Shown: positions 1 to 8,794 of the stretch, piece after piece
Layout of the letters: each line of letters starts with the position of its first letter
How positions within the stretch are numbered: position 1 is the stretch's first letter
Source: Candidatus Krumholzibacteriota bacterium
GTDB lineage: Bacteria; Krumholzibacteriota; Krumholzibacteriia; JACNKJ01
Assembly (NCBI GenBank): GCA_016933175.1
Contig: JAFGBK010000090.1
Location: forward strand, 1-62,634
Direction: 5' to 3'
DNA: 62,634 bases
The notes under the pieces: generated by a model
Told to the model about the DNA's origin: nothing
Seen by the model: the letters and a program-made list of their open reading frames with translations, nothing else
Databases searched by the model: none
Made by a program: the position numbers and the translations under genes

Positions 1-14
1 CTGGTGCTGCTGAA

Positions 15-3000
15 ATGAAACCGCGCCGCCGCCACGCCGTCCGCCGGGCGCTTCTCGCCGCGATCCTCCTCGCAGCCGCCGGCGCCGGTCGGGCCGCCGC
101 GCCCGAGGTGACGGCCGTGGCCGTGGAGCCCCGCCGCGACGGCAGCGGCCTCGTGGACATCGCCTTCGACCTGGCCGACGCGGACGGCGACAGCCTCTGC
201 GTGAGCTTCCAGGCCAGCGCGGACGGCGGCCTGAGCTGGCACCTGCCCATCCTGAGCCTGGCGGGGGACGCCGGGCCGGGCGTGCCGCCCCTGCCCGGCC
301 GCAAGGCGATCTGGAACGCGGGCGCCGACTGCCCCGACCTGGAGACGGAGATCCTCGTCGTCCGGGTCCTGGCCGAGGATGCGGGACCCTGCCGCCCCAT
401 GCTGCGCCTGCCCGCCGGGATCCATGTCCTGGGCGAGGCCGGCGCCTGCAGCCTGCGCCTGCGGCGGGACGTTCTGCTGGATGCGCGCGAGGTGACCAAC
501 GCCGAGTACCTCGCGCTCCTGGACTGGGCCTGGGTGCGGAACCTGGTCGTTCTCGACGGCGCGCGGCTTTGCGACGCGGCCAGCGGCGAGACGCTGCTGG
601 ACCTGGCCGGCCCCGCCTGCGAGCTGGCCGCCGGCCCGGAGGGCTTCGCCCTGCGTCCGGCGCCCGCCGCCCAGGCGGCCTGGCCCGGCGGCTATGACGT
701 GGGTCGTCACCCCGTCCAGGCCCTGACCTGGCACGGGGCCGCCTGCTTCTGCGACTGGCTGAGCCTGCGGGAGGGGCTGGCGCCGGCCTACGATCACGCC
801 GCCTGGACCTGCGGCGGCGGCGACCCTTACTCGGCCGCGGGCTTCCGCCTGCCCACCGAGGCCGAGTGGGAGGCCGCCGCCCGCCTGGACGACGGCCGGC
901 CCTGGCCCTGGGGCGCCGATGCCCCCGACTGCGGGCTCGCCAACGCCGCGCCGGAGGGCGCCGCGTGCCGCGGCTGGACCGATCCGGCCGGCGCCCACCC
1001 GACGGGCGCCAGCCGGCTGGGCTGGCAGGACCTGGCCGGCAACGCCGCCGAGTGGTGCAACGACTGGTTCGGATCGCCGCCGGCGGGACCCGTCACGGAT
1101 CCGGCCGGACCGGCCGCGGGCTCTCAGCGGGTCCTGCGCGGCGGCGCCTTCGACGCCGGGAGCGAGGCCCTGCGGACCTGGGCTCGCGCGGGCGCCAGCC
1201 CCGGCACGGGCGCGCCCGGCGCGGGGCTGCGCGTGGCGCGCAGCTGTCCGCAGAGCCTGCCGCCCGCGCCGGACGCCCCCGCGCCGGGCGACGGCGCCGT
1301 GGTCCTGGCGCCGCGGCCGCCGCTGTCCTGGCGCTGCCCGCCGGCGCCGGGCCAGGCCCTGGTCTTCGACCTCGAGCTGGACGGCGCCGTGGCGGCGGCC
1401 TCCCTGGCCGACACCACGTGGACGCCGATCGACAGCCTCCTGCCGGGCGCGCATGCCTGGCGCGTGACGGCCCGCGACGCCAGCGGGGCCGCGCAGGCGG
1501 GGCCCGCCTGGAGCTTCGAGGTCTGGGAGCCGCCCCAGGGCCGGGGCGTGGGCTTCGACTTCGCCCAGCCCTACTTCCAGGGCGAGCCGGGAGAGGTGCT
1601 GGCCGACCACTGTCTCGTGGACGACGGCACCCGGTTCCATTGCTTCCCCATCCGTCACGCGCTGGGCGAGGTGCCGGCCCAGCTCGGCCACCTGGTGAGC
1701 CAGGACCTGCGCACCTGGTCCCGCGCACCGGACGCGCTGCCGGCTCCCGGCGGGGAGGCCTGGGACGGCTGGGGCATCTGGGCACCCCAGGTGCTGGCCA
1801 ATCCCGATCCCGCAGGCCCCCGCTGGGCCATGCTCTACACGGGCGTGGCGGGGGCCGGGCGCCCCCAGCAGATCGGCCTGGCCTTCAGCGAGGACCTGGA
1901 AACCTGGTGGCGCGCCGATGCCGGGAACGACGACCTCAACCCCGTCTACCATCCCACGGCGGACTGGATCTACTGGGACGGCGCCCCGGACGCCCCCGAC
2001 TGGCACGCGCCCTGCCGCGATCCGTTCACCTTCGTGGCGGATGGCGCGCGCTGGCTCGTGGCCACCGTCATGGACTCCACGGCGCGCGGGGCCCTGGTCC
2101 TGGCTCCCTCCGACGGCGGCGGCCTCGCGGGCTTCCAGGACCAGGACGAGGCGGCGCCCCTGCTCCTCGTCGAGAGCGCGCACCAGCCCGAGTCGCCCCA
2201 GCTGCACCGGGTGGAGGCCGCCGGCGGCGCCCTGTGGCACCTCTTCGTCTCGGCCCCCGACGGGACGCGCCACCAGTCCGCCGCCGATCTCCGGGGCGGA
2301 TCCGGCGGCTGGGACGGAGATCCCTACGCGGGCCGCCGCCTGGGCGGCGGCGCCTGGACCGCCGCCGAGCTGACCCGCCTGGATGGAGCCTGGATCTTCA
2401 GCCAGCACTGCGACTACGGCCCGGCCGACTGCTACCTCCTGCGCTTCGCCGAGCTGGACTTCTCGGCCCTGGACGAGGGGCACCCGGCCCTGCTGGATCC
2501 CGCCGGCATCGAGGGCCTGGTGGGCCGGGGCGCCGACGGCCGCTGGCGCCGCGACCTGCGCTGGCGCCTGGAGGGGGATCTCCTGGCCCACGCCTTCGCC
2601 GAGCAGCCCACCTGGGGCGACAATCCCCTCCACGATCCCGAGCGGGGCACCACGAGCGGCATGGCGGGCAACAGCTACCTCGCCACCTGGGAGCGCCACC
2701 CGCGGCCCGACCTCAGCGGTCCGGCGGCTGGCCCCGGCGCCCACTGGCCCGACTTCACGCGCACGGGCTGGATCCGCAGCGACGCCTTCCGCCTCACCCG
2801 CAGCCGCATCTCGGCGCTGGTCGGCGGCGGCGATCACCCCGAGTCCGAGTTCCTGGCCCTGGTCCGCGCGGCGGACGACGCCGTCCTCTTCCTCGAGACG
2901 GGGGAGGACAGCCACGCCATGAGCCAGCGCCTGTGGGACTGCGCGTCCCTGCGCGGCGCCTGGGTCTACCTGGTGGTGGCCGACCTGGAAACGGGCGACT

Positions 3001-3110
3001 GGGGCTGCGTCTGCGTCGACGAGATCCTGGAGTACGAGGACGACGGCCGCGGTCCGCCGGCCCGGGCGCCGGCGCCGGGCGGTCCGCGTCTCCAGGACCT
3101 GCTCCGGTAA
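15..3110 (+). CDS. Exported FGE-sulfatase-domain / GH43-like beta-propeller fusion protein
   Basis: Secreted multidomain protein of 1031 aa, function unknown. A basic N-terminus and hydrophobic stretch (residues 1-29, cleavage near AAA-P) form a signal peptide. Residues 30-120 resemble the small beta-domain with a DGSGLVDIAFDL-type motif found in exported FCB-group proteins. Residues about 128-410 form a formylglycine-generating-enzyme-like (FGE-sulfatase, C-type-lectin-like) fold with the hallmarks EVTNAEYL, FRLPTEAEWEAAAR, NAAEWCNDW and RVLRGGAF. A fibronectin-like segment (about 420-505) follows. Residues 512-825 resemble a five-bladed GH32/43/68 propeller (WAPQV, CRDPFTF, ESPQLH), and the last 200 aa may be a carbohydrate-binding beta-sandwich. 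Hydrolase activity is possible but unproven. The ATG at 15 is the first start in the window. Confidence 0.75.
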   Translation: MKPRRRHAVRRALLAAILLAAAGAGRAAAPEVTAVAVEPRRDGSGLVDIAFDLADADGDSLCVSFQASADGGLSWHLPILSLAGDAGPGVPPLPGRKAIWNAGADCPDLETEILVVRVLAEDAGPCRPMLRLPAGIHVLGEAGACSLRLRRDVLLDAREVTNAEYLALLDWAWVRNLVVLDGARLCDAASGETLLDLAGPACELAAGPEGFALRPAPAAQAAWPGGYDVGRHPVQALTWHGAACFCDWLSLREGLAPAYDHAAWTCGGGDPYSAAGFRLPTEAEWEAAARLDDGRPWPWGADAPDCGLANAAPEGAACRGWTDPAGAHPTGASRLGWQDLAGNAAEWCNDWFGSPPAGPVTDPAGPAAGSQRVLRGGAFDAGSEALRTWARAGASPGTGAPGAGLRVARSCPQSLPPAPDAPAPGDGAVVLAPRPPLSWRCPPAPGQALVFDLELDGAVAAASLADTTWTPIDSLLPGAHAWRVTARDASGAAQAGPAWSFEVWEPPQGRGVGFDFAQPYFQGEPGEVLADHCLVDDGTRFHCFPIRHALGEVPAQLGHLVSQDLRTWSRAPDALPAPGGEAWDGWGIWAPQVLANPDPAGPRWAMLYTGVAGAGRPQQIGLAFSEDLETWWRADAGNDDLNPVYHPTADWIYWDGAPDAPDWHAPCRDPFTFVADGARWLVATVMDSTARGALVLAPSDGGGLAGFQDQDEAAPLLLVESAHQPESPQLHRVEAAGGALWHLFVSAPDGTRHQSAADLRGGSGGWDGDPYAGRRLGGGAWTAAELTRLDGAWIFSQHCDYGPADCYLLRFAELDFSALDEGHPALLDPAGIEGLVGRGADGRWRRDLRWRLEGDLLAHAFAEQPTWGDNPLHDPERGTTSGMAGNSYLATWERHPRPDLSGPAAGPGAHWPDFTRTGWIRSDAFRLTRSRISALVGGGDHPESEFLALVRAADDAVLFLETGEDSHAMSQRLWDCASLRGAWVYLVVADLETGDWGCVCVDEILEYEDDGRGPPARAPAPGGPRLQDLLR

Positions 3111-3150
3111 GCGATGCCTCGCATGCCGCGGCGAGCACCGGGCCGGTTTC

Positions 3151-3159
3151 TGCTATGAT
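3151..3159 (+). promoter_or_regulatory. Extended -10 promoter element upstream of the second propeller gene
   Basis: TGCTATGAT is an extended -10 box (TGn-TATGAT). No clear -35 is visible 17 bp upstream. It overlaps the ATG codons at 3155 and 3158, which argues that those are not the translation start. Confidence 0.35.
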
Positions 3160-3193
3160 GGAGGCGGCGCCGCCACGGCGCCGAGGAGGAAGG

Positions 3194-4462
3194 GTGCGCA
3201 CGATCCCGGTTCTCGTCCTGGCGGGATTTCTGCTCGGCGCGGCGGCACCGGCCGGCGGGGAAGAGCTCATGGTTCCCGACTGGCGGGACCTGCCCCGCCC
3301 GCCCTGGCCCGTCGTCGAGCATCCGGGGGCGGTCAATCCCGTCCTCACGGTCTGGGATATCGACGACGCCAGCGCCTACTTCGTGGCCGATCCCTTCCTC
3401 TTCCACGAGCCGGGGACCGGGGAGCCCTGGTGGCTCTTCTTCGAGGCCTGCTGCTTCGAGAACGGCAACATCGCCCTGGCCATGAGTCAGGACGGCCTCG
3501 ACTGGAACTACCTGGGCCTCATTCTCGACGAGCCCTGGCACCTGTCCTACCCGCTGGTCTTCCGCTGGGGCGACACCTACTACATGGTCCCCGAGAGCGC
3601 CGAGGCCGAGGGGGTGGGTCTCTACCGGTCCGAGATCGGCCAGTTCCCCTTCCAGTGGACCTTCGTCACCTGGCTCCTGCAGGGCCGCCCCTTCGCCGAT
3701 CCCACCCTGTTCCGCCACGGGGACCGCTGGTGGCTCATCGTGGGCAGCGGCAACAGCGCCACCTGCTGGCTCTTCAGCTCGCCGGTCCTCGACGATCCGG
3801 ACGCCTGGCGCGAGCACCCCTGCAGCCCCATCATCGAGAACGACCGCAGCCGGGCGCGCCCGGCCGGGCGCGCCTTCATCTACGCCGGCGGCCGCCTGGT
3901 CCGCCTCGCGCAGAAGAGCGACATCTTCTACGGCGAGATGGTGCGCGCCTTCGAGGTGACGGAGCTGACGCTCGAGACCTACGCCGAGACCGAGCTGGCG
4001 GCGAGCCCCATCCTCGTGCCGGTGGGCGGCGCCGCGTGGAACGGCGAGGCCATGCACCATTTCGATCCCTGGTGGACGGGCGGCGCGTGGCTCTGCGCCG
4101 TGGACGGCCACGATCCCTTCTGGTGGACCATCGGGATCTACTCCTGCCGGGCCAGCCTGACGGCGGCGCCGGCGGCGCCGCCGGCCGCCTGCGGACTGCT
4201 GCCCGGCCAGCCGAATCCCTTTCGCGACGACACGCGCCTGCGCTACCGCCTCGGGAGCGCGGCGTCCCTGCGTCTGACGGTCCACGACGTCCGCGGGCGC
4301 CGGCTGGCGGTCCTGGACGAGGGCGTCCGCGCGGCCGGCGAGCACGAGCTGGTCTGGGACGGGCGCGACGCCCATGGCCGCCGCCAGCCCGCCGGCGTCT
4401 ACCTCGTGCGGCTGGAGACCACGGCCGGCTCCGCCACGCGCAAGCTGCTGCGACTTCCCTGA
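3194..4462 (+). CDS. Exported beta-propeller (GINT1-N-like) protein with FlgD/T9SS-like C-terminal domain
   Basis: Exported protein of about 422 aa. I chose the GTG at 3194 because an AGGAGG site lies 4 nt upstream and it leaves a clean signal peptide (VRTIPVLVLAGFLLGAAAPAGG). ATG 3155 is the in-frame alternative but overlaps a -10-like box. The body has repeated aromatic propeller blades (VADPFLFHEP, YPLVFRWGDTYYMVPES, ADPTLFRHGDRWWLIVG), resembling the N-terminal propeller of glucosamine inositolphosphorylceramide transferases and GH43-like folds. From about residue 335 a FlgD-Ig/T9SS type-A-like domain follows (GQPNPFRDDTRLRYRL, then VWDGRDAHGRR, then PAGVYLVRLET), typical of secreted proteins in FCB-type phyla. 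The catalytic role is unknown; carbohydrate or glycolipid binding is an inference. Confidence 0.7.
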   Translation: MRTIPVLVLAGFLLGAAAPAGGEELMVPDWRDLPRPPWPVVEHPGAVNPVLTVWDIDDASAYFVADPFLFHEPGTGEPWWLFFEACCFENGNIALAMSQDGLDWNYLGLILDEPWHLSYPLVFRWGDTYYMVPESAEAEGVGLYRSEIGQFPFQWTFVTWLLQGRPFADPTLFRHGDRWWLIVGSGNSATCWLFSSPVLDDPDAWREHPCSPIIENDRSRARPAGRAFIYAGGRLVRLAQKSDIFYGEMVRAFEVTELTLETYAETELAASPILVPVGGAAWNGEAMHHFDPWWTGGAWLCAVDGHDPFWWTIGIYSCRASLTAAPAAPPAACGLLPGQPNPFRDDTRLRYRLGSAASLRLTVHDVRGRRLAVLDEGVRAAGEHELVWDGRDAHGRRQPAGVYLVRLETTAGSATRKLLRLP

Positions 4463-4549
4463 ATAGTGGCACCTGCGGCTGACGCCGCCGGGCCGGTGCG
4501 GTCGCGTCCCATGCGGCGCGATTCGCCAAGCCACGCCTTCACAGAGCCT

Positions 4550-4577
4550 TAAAGTTTCTTCCCGGGGAAACCGATAA
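4550..4577 (+). promoter_or_regulatory. Sigma-28 (FliA/SigD-type) promoter of the chemotaxis operon
   Basis: TAAAGTTT (4550-4557) is separated by 12 nt from ACCGATAA (4570-4577). The E. coli FliA consensus is TAAAGTTT-N11-GCCGATAA and the Bacillus SigD form is TAAA-N14-16-GCCGATAT. The match is 15 of 16 positions with a spacer one base longer than the FliA ideal. It lies about 90 bp upstream of the first che gene in a 207-bp gap, and no competing TTGACA/TATAAT pair was seen there. Confidence 0.75.
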
Positions 4578-4669
4578 TAGAGCGTGATTGCCTGACACGC
4601 ACGGGACGGGCGGGCCATCGCCCTGTCTTCGCGTGCCCAGCTGTCCGCTAGCATCGGGAGGAAGGCACG

Positions 4670-5116
4670 ATGATAAAAGTCACGGCGATGGTCGTCGACG
4701 ACTCCAAGGTCATGCGCAATCTCGTCAAGCAGACCTTGAAGAAGACCGGGCTGGCCGAGTTCGAGTTCCAGGAGGCCGAGGACGGCGAGGAGGCCCTCGA
4801 GAAGTTCGACGAGACGATCACCGACATCGTTTTCGCCGACTGGAACATGCCCCGCATGAGCGGCATCGCCCTGGCGAAGGAGATCCGCAACAACGAGAAG
4901 AACCGCCGCGTGCCCATCATCATGGTCACCAGCGAGAAGGCCATGGGCAAGGTGGAGCAGGCCCTCGACGAAGTGGGCGCGAACGCCTACGTCACCAAGC
5001 CATTCACGCCTGACGAAATGAAGCAGAAGATCGAGAAGATCATCGCCAGCCTCGGCAACAAGAAGCAGCAGAAGAGCGACAAGTCGGGCGGCTTCTTCAA
5101 GAACCTCGTCAGCTAG
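4670..5116 (+). CDS. cheY: CheY-family single-domain response regulator
   Basis: Stand-alone receiver domain of 148 aa. The acidic pair D10/D11, phospho-acceptor D57 (FADWNMP), T87 (VTSE) and K110 (VTKPFTPDE) are all in place. After the receiver fold there is a short Lys/Gln-rich tail ending FFKNLVS that ordinary CheY lacks. It is the first gene of the che operon, 19 bp before cheX and about 90 bp downstream of the sigma-28 promoter. The start ATG has a GGGAGGAAGG ribosome site. It probably carries CheA phosphate to the motor or to another effector; CheX is the expected phosphatase. The second CheY-like protein of this operon (10154-10585) could instead be the phosphate sink. Confidence 0.9.
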   Translation: MIKVTAMVVDDSKVMRNLVKQTLKKTGLAEFEFQEAEDGEEALEKFDETITDIVFADWNMPRMSGIALAKEIRNNEKNRRVPIIMVTSEKAMGKVEQALDEVGANAYVTKPFTPDEMKQKIEKIIASLGNKKQQKSDKSGGFFKNLVS

Positions 5117-5134
5117 CAGCGATCGGAGCGAGCG

Positions 5135-5665
5135 ATGAGCCTGGAACTCGAACGCCACGAGGCGGCCCACAGCCTGCCCGCGAACCTGCTCGAAGCAGCG
5201 GAGGAGTCTCTCCAGAAGACCTACTGGAGCATCTGCGGCGACACCCCGCAGCGCGAGGATGGCAAGGTCCTGCCCAGGGACCAGTTCGCCGTCTCCGGGA
5301 TGATCTCCTTTGTCGGCGACATCGACTGGGCGATGGTCCTCTGCCTGCCGCGCGACATGGCCGTCGCCCTGAGCGAGCGGTTCATGGGTCAGGCAATCGA
5401 CTTCGACAGCACCGACATGAACGACCTCGCCGGTGAGCTCGCGAACATCATCGCCGGCGACGTCAAGGCGCGTCTGGGCGAGCGGGGCATCGACGTGGAT
5501 CTGTCGCTGCCCACCGTCGTCAAGGGCCGGGGCGTGGAGGTCTTCTTCAGCGATGAGGTGCAGACCGTGAACCTCCTGTTCCAGGCGCGGGAAGGCGCCT
5601 TCGTGATGACCCTGGCGGCGCCGACGTCACCGATCGGCGCGGGGCAATCACGGGAGGAAGACTAG
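5135..5665 (+). CDS. cheX: CheX-family CheY-P phosphatase
   Basis: Protein of 176 aa related to the CheC/CheX/FliY phosphatases. The signature helix LAGELANIIAGDVKARL carries the E-x-x-N pair that inserts into the CheY active site. This single-helix arrangement is the CheX form rather than the two-helix CheC form. N- and C-terminal beta-strand segments match the CheX fold (PF13690-type). It lies between cheY and cheA, and the cheA ATG starts immediately after its TAG. No CheZ is present in the window, so this protein and the CheX-like product at 10533 are the visible candidates for signal termination. Confidence 0.85.
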   Translation: MSLELERHEAAHSLPANLLEAAEESLQKTYWSICGDTPQREDGKVLPRDQFAVSGMISFVGDIDWAMVLCLPRDMAVALSERFMGQAIDFDSTDMNDLAGELANIIAGDVKARLGERGIDVDLSLPTVVKGRGVEVFFSDEVQTVNLLFQAREGAFVMTLAAPTSPIGAGQSREED

Positions 5666-8200
5666 ATGGCGGATCACGCGGCGAAGTGGACGCGGAGCCT
5701 GGCGGCGGCCGCCGCACGGGCGCGCGCGCTGGACGTCGGCGACCAGGAGGCCGTCGCGGAACTGGGCGCCGGTCTCGAGGAGCTGTGGCAGTCGGTGCCG
5801 GACGGCCTGCCGGGCGTGGGATCCCTCATGGAGCGCTGCCTCTACGGGCTGCAGGTCCTCTACCAGGGCGGAATCGCCCAGCCCGCGGACCTGGCGGCCG
5901 CCATCAGCGAGGCCCTGGCGGCCATGCTGGGCGTCGCCGACGGCAGCAATGCGGCGCCCAACGCGATGCTGCGTGAGGCCGACCGGCTGGAGACCCTGCT
6001 CCTGGCCAGCGAGCACGAGCGCGGGATGGCCGGCACGGACGGATCCGAAGCGCCGGCGGCGGGCGAGGCCCCGGCGCCGGAGGCCGTCCCGGCCTCCCTC
6101 GACGACGTGGCGTCCCGCCTGGTGCTCCTGGAGGGCGACGCGACCGAGGAGTGGACGCTGCTGCAGGCGGCCCTGGCGCGCCTGGTACCGGGTCTGCCCC
6201 GGCCGGTCCAGGATGTCCTGGCGCCCGCCTGCGTGGATCTGGCCTCGTTCCTCGCGGCGGGCGGAGATGGCGACGCCCTGCGGCGCGAACTGGGCGGGGC
6301 GCTGGAGCAGGCCCTGCTCCTGCTGGAGGAGGGCGGCCCGGCGAACGCGCAGCGCCGGAGGCCCGCCGCGGACGCCAAGCCGGCCACCGCGGAGCCCGTG
6401 GCCGCCGACGTCGATCCGGAGGCGGACCACGTCGAGTCCGAACTGCCCACGGAGATCGTCCTCGGCGATGACGCGGACCCGGAGTTCATCGGCGAGTTCC
6501 TGACCGAGAGCAACGAGTACATCGAGGACTCGGAGGGCGCCCTCCTGACCCTGGAGAGCGACCCCCAGGACATGGAGGCGGTCAACCGCGTCTTCCGGGC
6601 GTTCCACACCATCAAGGGGACCTCGGCCTTCCTGGGGCTGGACGCCGTGTCGGAGCTGGCCCACAAGGCGGAGACCGTGCTCAGCCGCGTGCGCGACGGC
6701 GAGATCCAGTTCACCCACCAGTATGCTGATCTGGCCCTGCGGTCCGTGGACATGCTCAAGGACCTGCTGGTCCGGCTGCAGGACCGCGCCCCGGGCGACT
6801 GCATTCCCCTGCCGGCCGACTTCGCGAACCTGCTCTTCGACCTGATGCATCCCGAGAGCGCGGCCGTGGATCCGTCCACGAAGAAGCGCGACGCCGCTGA
6901 GGCGGCCGCCGCGACACCCAGGGCGGATGCGCGCGCCGGCATGGAGGCGGCCGCCGGCGAGGGCGCGGCCGCCAAGGCCTCCTCGCGCATCGAGTCCTCC
7001 GTGCGCGTGCGCACCGACCGCCTCGACCGCCTCATCGACATGGTGGGCGAGCTGGTGATCGCCCATTCCATCGTCGCCCAGGACGAGGTGGTCGACGAGG
7101 GCCGCCACCACGATCTCGCCAAGAAGGTGGCCCACACCGGCAAGATCGTGCGCGACCTGCAGGACCTCAGCATGTCCATGCGCATGGTGCCCCTCAAGGG
7201 CACCTTCCAGAAGATGGCCCGCCTCGTGCGCGACCTGGCCGTGAAGGGGAGCAAGGAGGTCCAGTTCCAGCGCATCGGCGAGGACACGGAGATCGACCGC
7301 AACATGGTCGATCTCATCAACGACCCGCTGGTGCACATGATCCGCAACGCCGTGGACCACGGCATCGAGCCGCCCGACGAGCGCGCGGCGGCGGACAAAC
7401 CCCGCCAGGGGCGCGTGATCCTCACGGCCTACCACGCCGGCGGCAACGTCATCGTGGAGCTCGCCGACGATGGGCGGGGCCTGGACCGGCGCCGGATCGT
7501 CGACAAGGCCGTCGAGCGCGGCATCATCGAGTCGGACAAGGGCATGTCCGACACGGACGTCTTCAACCTCATCTTCGAGGCCGGCTTCTCCACGGCCGCC
7601 AGGGTGACGGACGTCTCCGGCCGCGGCGTGGGGATGGACGTGGTGCGCCGCAACATCGAGTCCCTGCACGGCCGCGTGGACATCTCCTCGCGGCTGGGGC
7701 GCGGCACGACCTTCAGCGTGCGCCTGCCCCTGACTATGGCCATCACCGACGGCATGCTGGTGTGCGTGGGCGACCAGCGCTACATCGTGCCCAGCCTCAA
7801 CATCCAGATGAACCTGCGTCCCGAGCGCGACAACATCGCCACCGTGCTCAAGCAGGGCGAGATGCTCAAGCTGCGCGGCGACCTGCTGCCGCTGTACCGC
7901 CTGCACCGCATCTTCGGCATCAGCGGCGCCATCGAGAATCCCTGCCACGGCGCCATCCTCGTCATGGACGACGGAGACGTCCGCTTCGCGGTCCTCGTCG
8001 ACGAGCTGCTGGGCAAGCTGCAGGTGGTCACCAAGCCGCTCGGCAATCTGCTCGGCCGTGTGCCGGGTATCTCCGGCGGGGCCATCCTCGGTGACGGTCG
8101 CGTCGGACTGATTCTCGATCCAGCCGGGCTCTCCAACCTGGCCCGCAACTGTCAGAGCTCCGGCTCCGAGTGCGCGGGCGCAGTGGGGGCCGTGACCTAG
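5666..8200 (+). CDS. cheA: Chemotaxis histidine kinase CheA
   Basis: Histidine kinase of 844 aa, longer than the usual 650-700 aa because of a roughly 265-residue Ala-rich N-terminal region of unknown role. The HPt domain (about 271-375) has the phospho-accepting H314 in FHTIKGT. The dimerisation helices begin near 440 (RLDRLIDMVGELV). The ATPase domain has the N-box HMIRNAVDHG (about 555), the G1 box DDGRGLD (about 601) and the G2 box GRGVGMDVV (about 652). A CheW-like coupling domain (about 690-835) ends the protein. No separate P2 CheY-binding domain is obvious between HPt and dimerisation segments. It abuts cheX and is followed by cheW. Confidence 0.95.
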   Translation: MADHAAKWTRSLAAAAARARALDVGDQEAVAELGAGLEELWQSVPDGLPGVGSLMERCLYGLQVLYQGGIAQPADLAAAISEALAAMLGVADGSNAAPNAMLREADRLETLLLASEHERGMAGTDGSEAPAAGEAPAPEAVPASLDDVASRLVLLEGDATEEWTLLQAALARLVPGLPRPVQDVLAPACVDLASFLAAGGDGDALRRELGGALEQALLLLEEGGPANAQRRRPAADAKPATAEPVAADVDPEADHVESELPTEIVLGDDADPEFIGEFLTESNEYIEDSEGALLTLESDPQDMEAVNRVFRAFHTIKGTSAFLGLDAVSELAHKAETVLSRVRDGEIQFTHQYADLALRSVDMLKDLLVRLQDRAPGDCIPLPADFANLLFDLMHPESAAVDPSTKKRDAAEAAAATPRADARAGMEAAAGEGAAAKASSRIESSVRVRTDRLDRLIDMVGELVIAHSIVAQDEVVDEGRHHDLAKKVAHTGKIVRDLQDLSMSMRMVPLKGTFQKMARLVRDLAVKGSKEVQFQRIGEDTEIDRNMVDLINDPLVHMIRNAVDHGIEPPDERAAADKPRQGRVILTAYHAGGNVIVELADDGRGLDRRRIVDKAVERGIIESDKGMSDTDVFNLIFEAGFSTAARVTDVSGRGVGMDVVRRNIESLHGRVDISSRLGRGTTFSVRLPLTMAITDGMLVCVGDQRYIVPSLNIQMNLRPERDNIATVLKQGEMLKLRGDLLPLYRLHRIFGISGAIENPCHGAILVMDDGDVRFAVLVDELLGKLQVVTKPLGNLLGRVPGISGGAILGDGRVGLILDPAGLSNLARNCQSSGSECAGAVGAVT

Positions 8201-8217
8201 CGAAGGGAGTTTTGACG

Positions 8218-8757
8218 ATGATGGAGACGAAGGCGGAGATTCCGGCCGTTGAGTCCGCGGAAACCGACGCGGCGATCAAGAGCCGCGTGTGCAAGGGCGG
8301 CAAGTTCCTCACGTTCTTCCTCGACGAGGAGGAGTACGCCCTCGAGATCCTCAAGGTGCACGAGATCATCGGCATGATGCCCATCACGCCGGTTCCCCGG
8401 ACCCCGGACTACGTGCTCGGCGTCCTGAACCTGCGCGGCAAGGTCATCCCAGTCCTCGACCTGCGCACCAAGTTCGGGATGGAGAAGGTCGCGTGGGACG
8501 ACGAGACCTGCATCATCGTCGTCCAGATCAACGACCGCCAGGTGGGCACCGTGGTGGACAAGGTCTCCGAGGTGCTGGACATCGCCAACGACGACATCGA
8601 GGACACGCCGGCCTTCGGCACCGAAGTGAACACCGACTTCATCCTCGGTATCGGCAAGTCCGAGGGCCGCGTCAAGCTGCTGTTGGACATCGACAAGGTG
8701 CTGACATCGGACGAGCTGGCGGAGCTGAACGCCGCCACCGCCCCCGCCGAAGCCTAG
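8218..8757 (+). CDS. cheW: CheW coupling protein
   Basis: Adaptor of 179 aa that links CheA to methyl-accepting receptors. After about 30 non-conserved residues the SH3-like CheW domain has the classic stretches KFLTFFLDEEEYAL, VHEIIGMMPITPVP, YVLGVLNLRGKVIPVLDLR and the C-terminal LLLDIDKVL. The start ATG 8218 is preceded by GAAGGGAG; a second ATG follows directly at 8221. It lies 17 bp after cheA in the same operon. No receptor (MCP) gene is in this window, so the receptor partner must be encoded elsewhere. Confidence 0.93.
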   Translation: MMETKAEIPAVESAETDAAIKSRVCKGGKFLTFFLDEEEYALEILKVHEIIGMMPITPVPRTPDYVLGVLNLRGKVIPVLDLRTKFGMEKVAWDDETCIIVVQINDRQVGTVVDKVSEVLDIANDDIEDTPAFGTEVNTDFILGIGKSEGRVKLLLDIDKVLTSDELAELNAATAPAEA

Positions 8758-8794
8758 GGCGCGTCAGACCTTGGCGCGGCGGCCGGGAGTGGAG

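Noticed and set aside
3155-3193. ATG 3155 as start of the second propeller protein
   Set aside because: It overlaps a TATGAT box and lacks a ribosome site; GTG 3194 has AGGAGG and gives a clean signal peptide.
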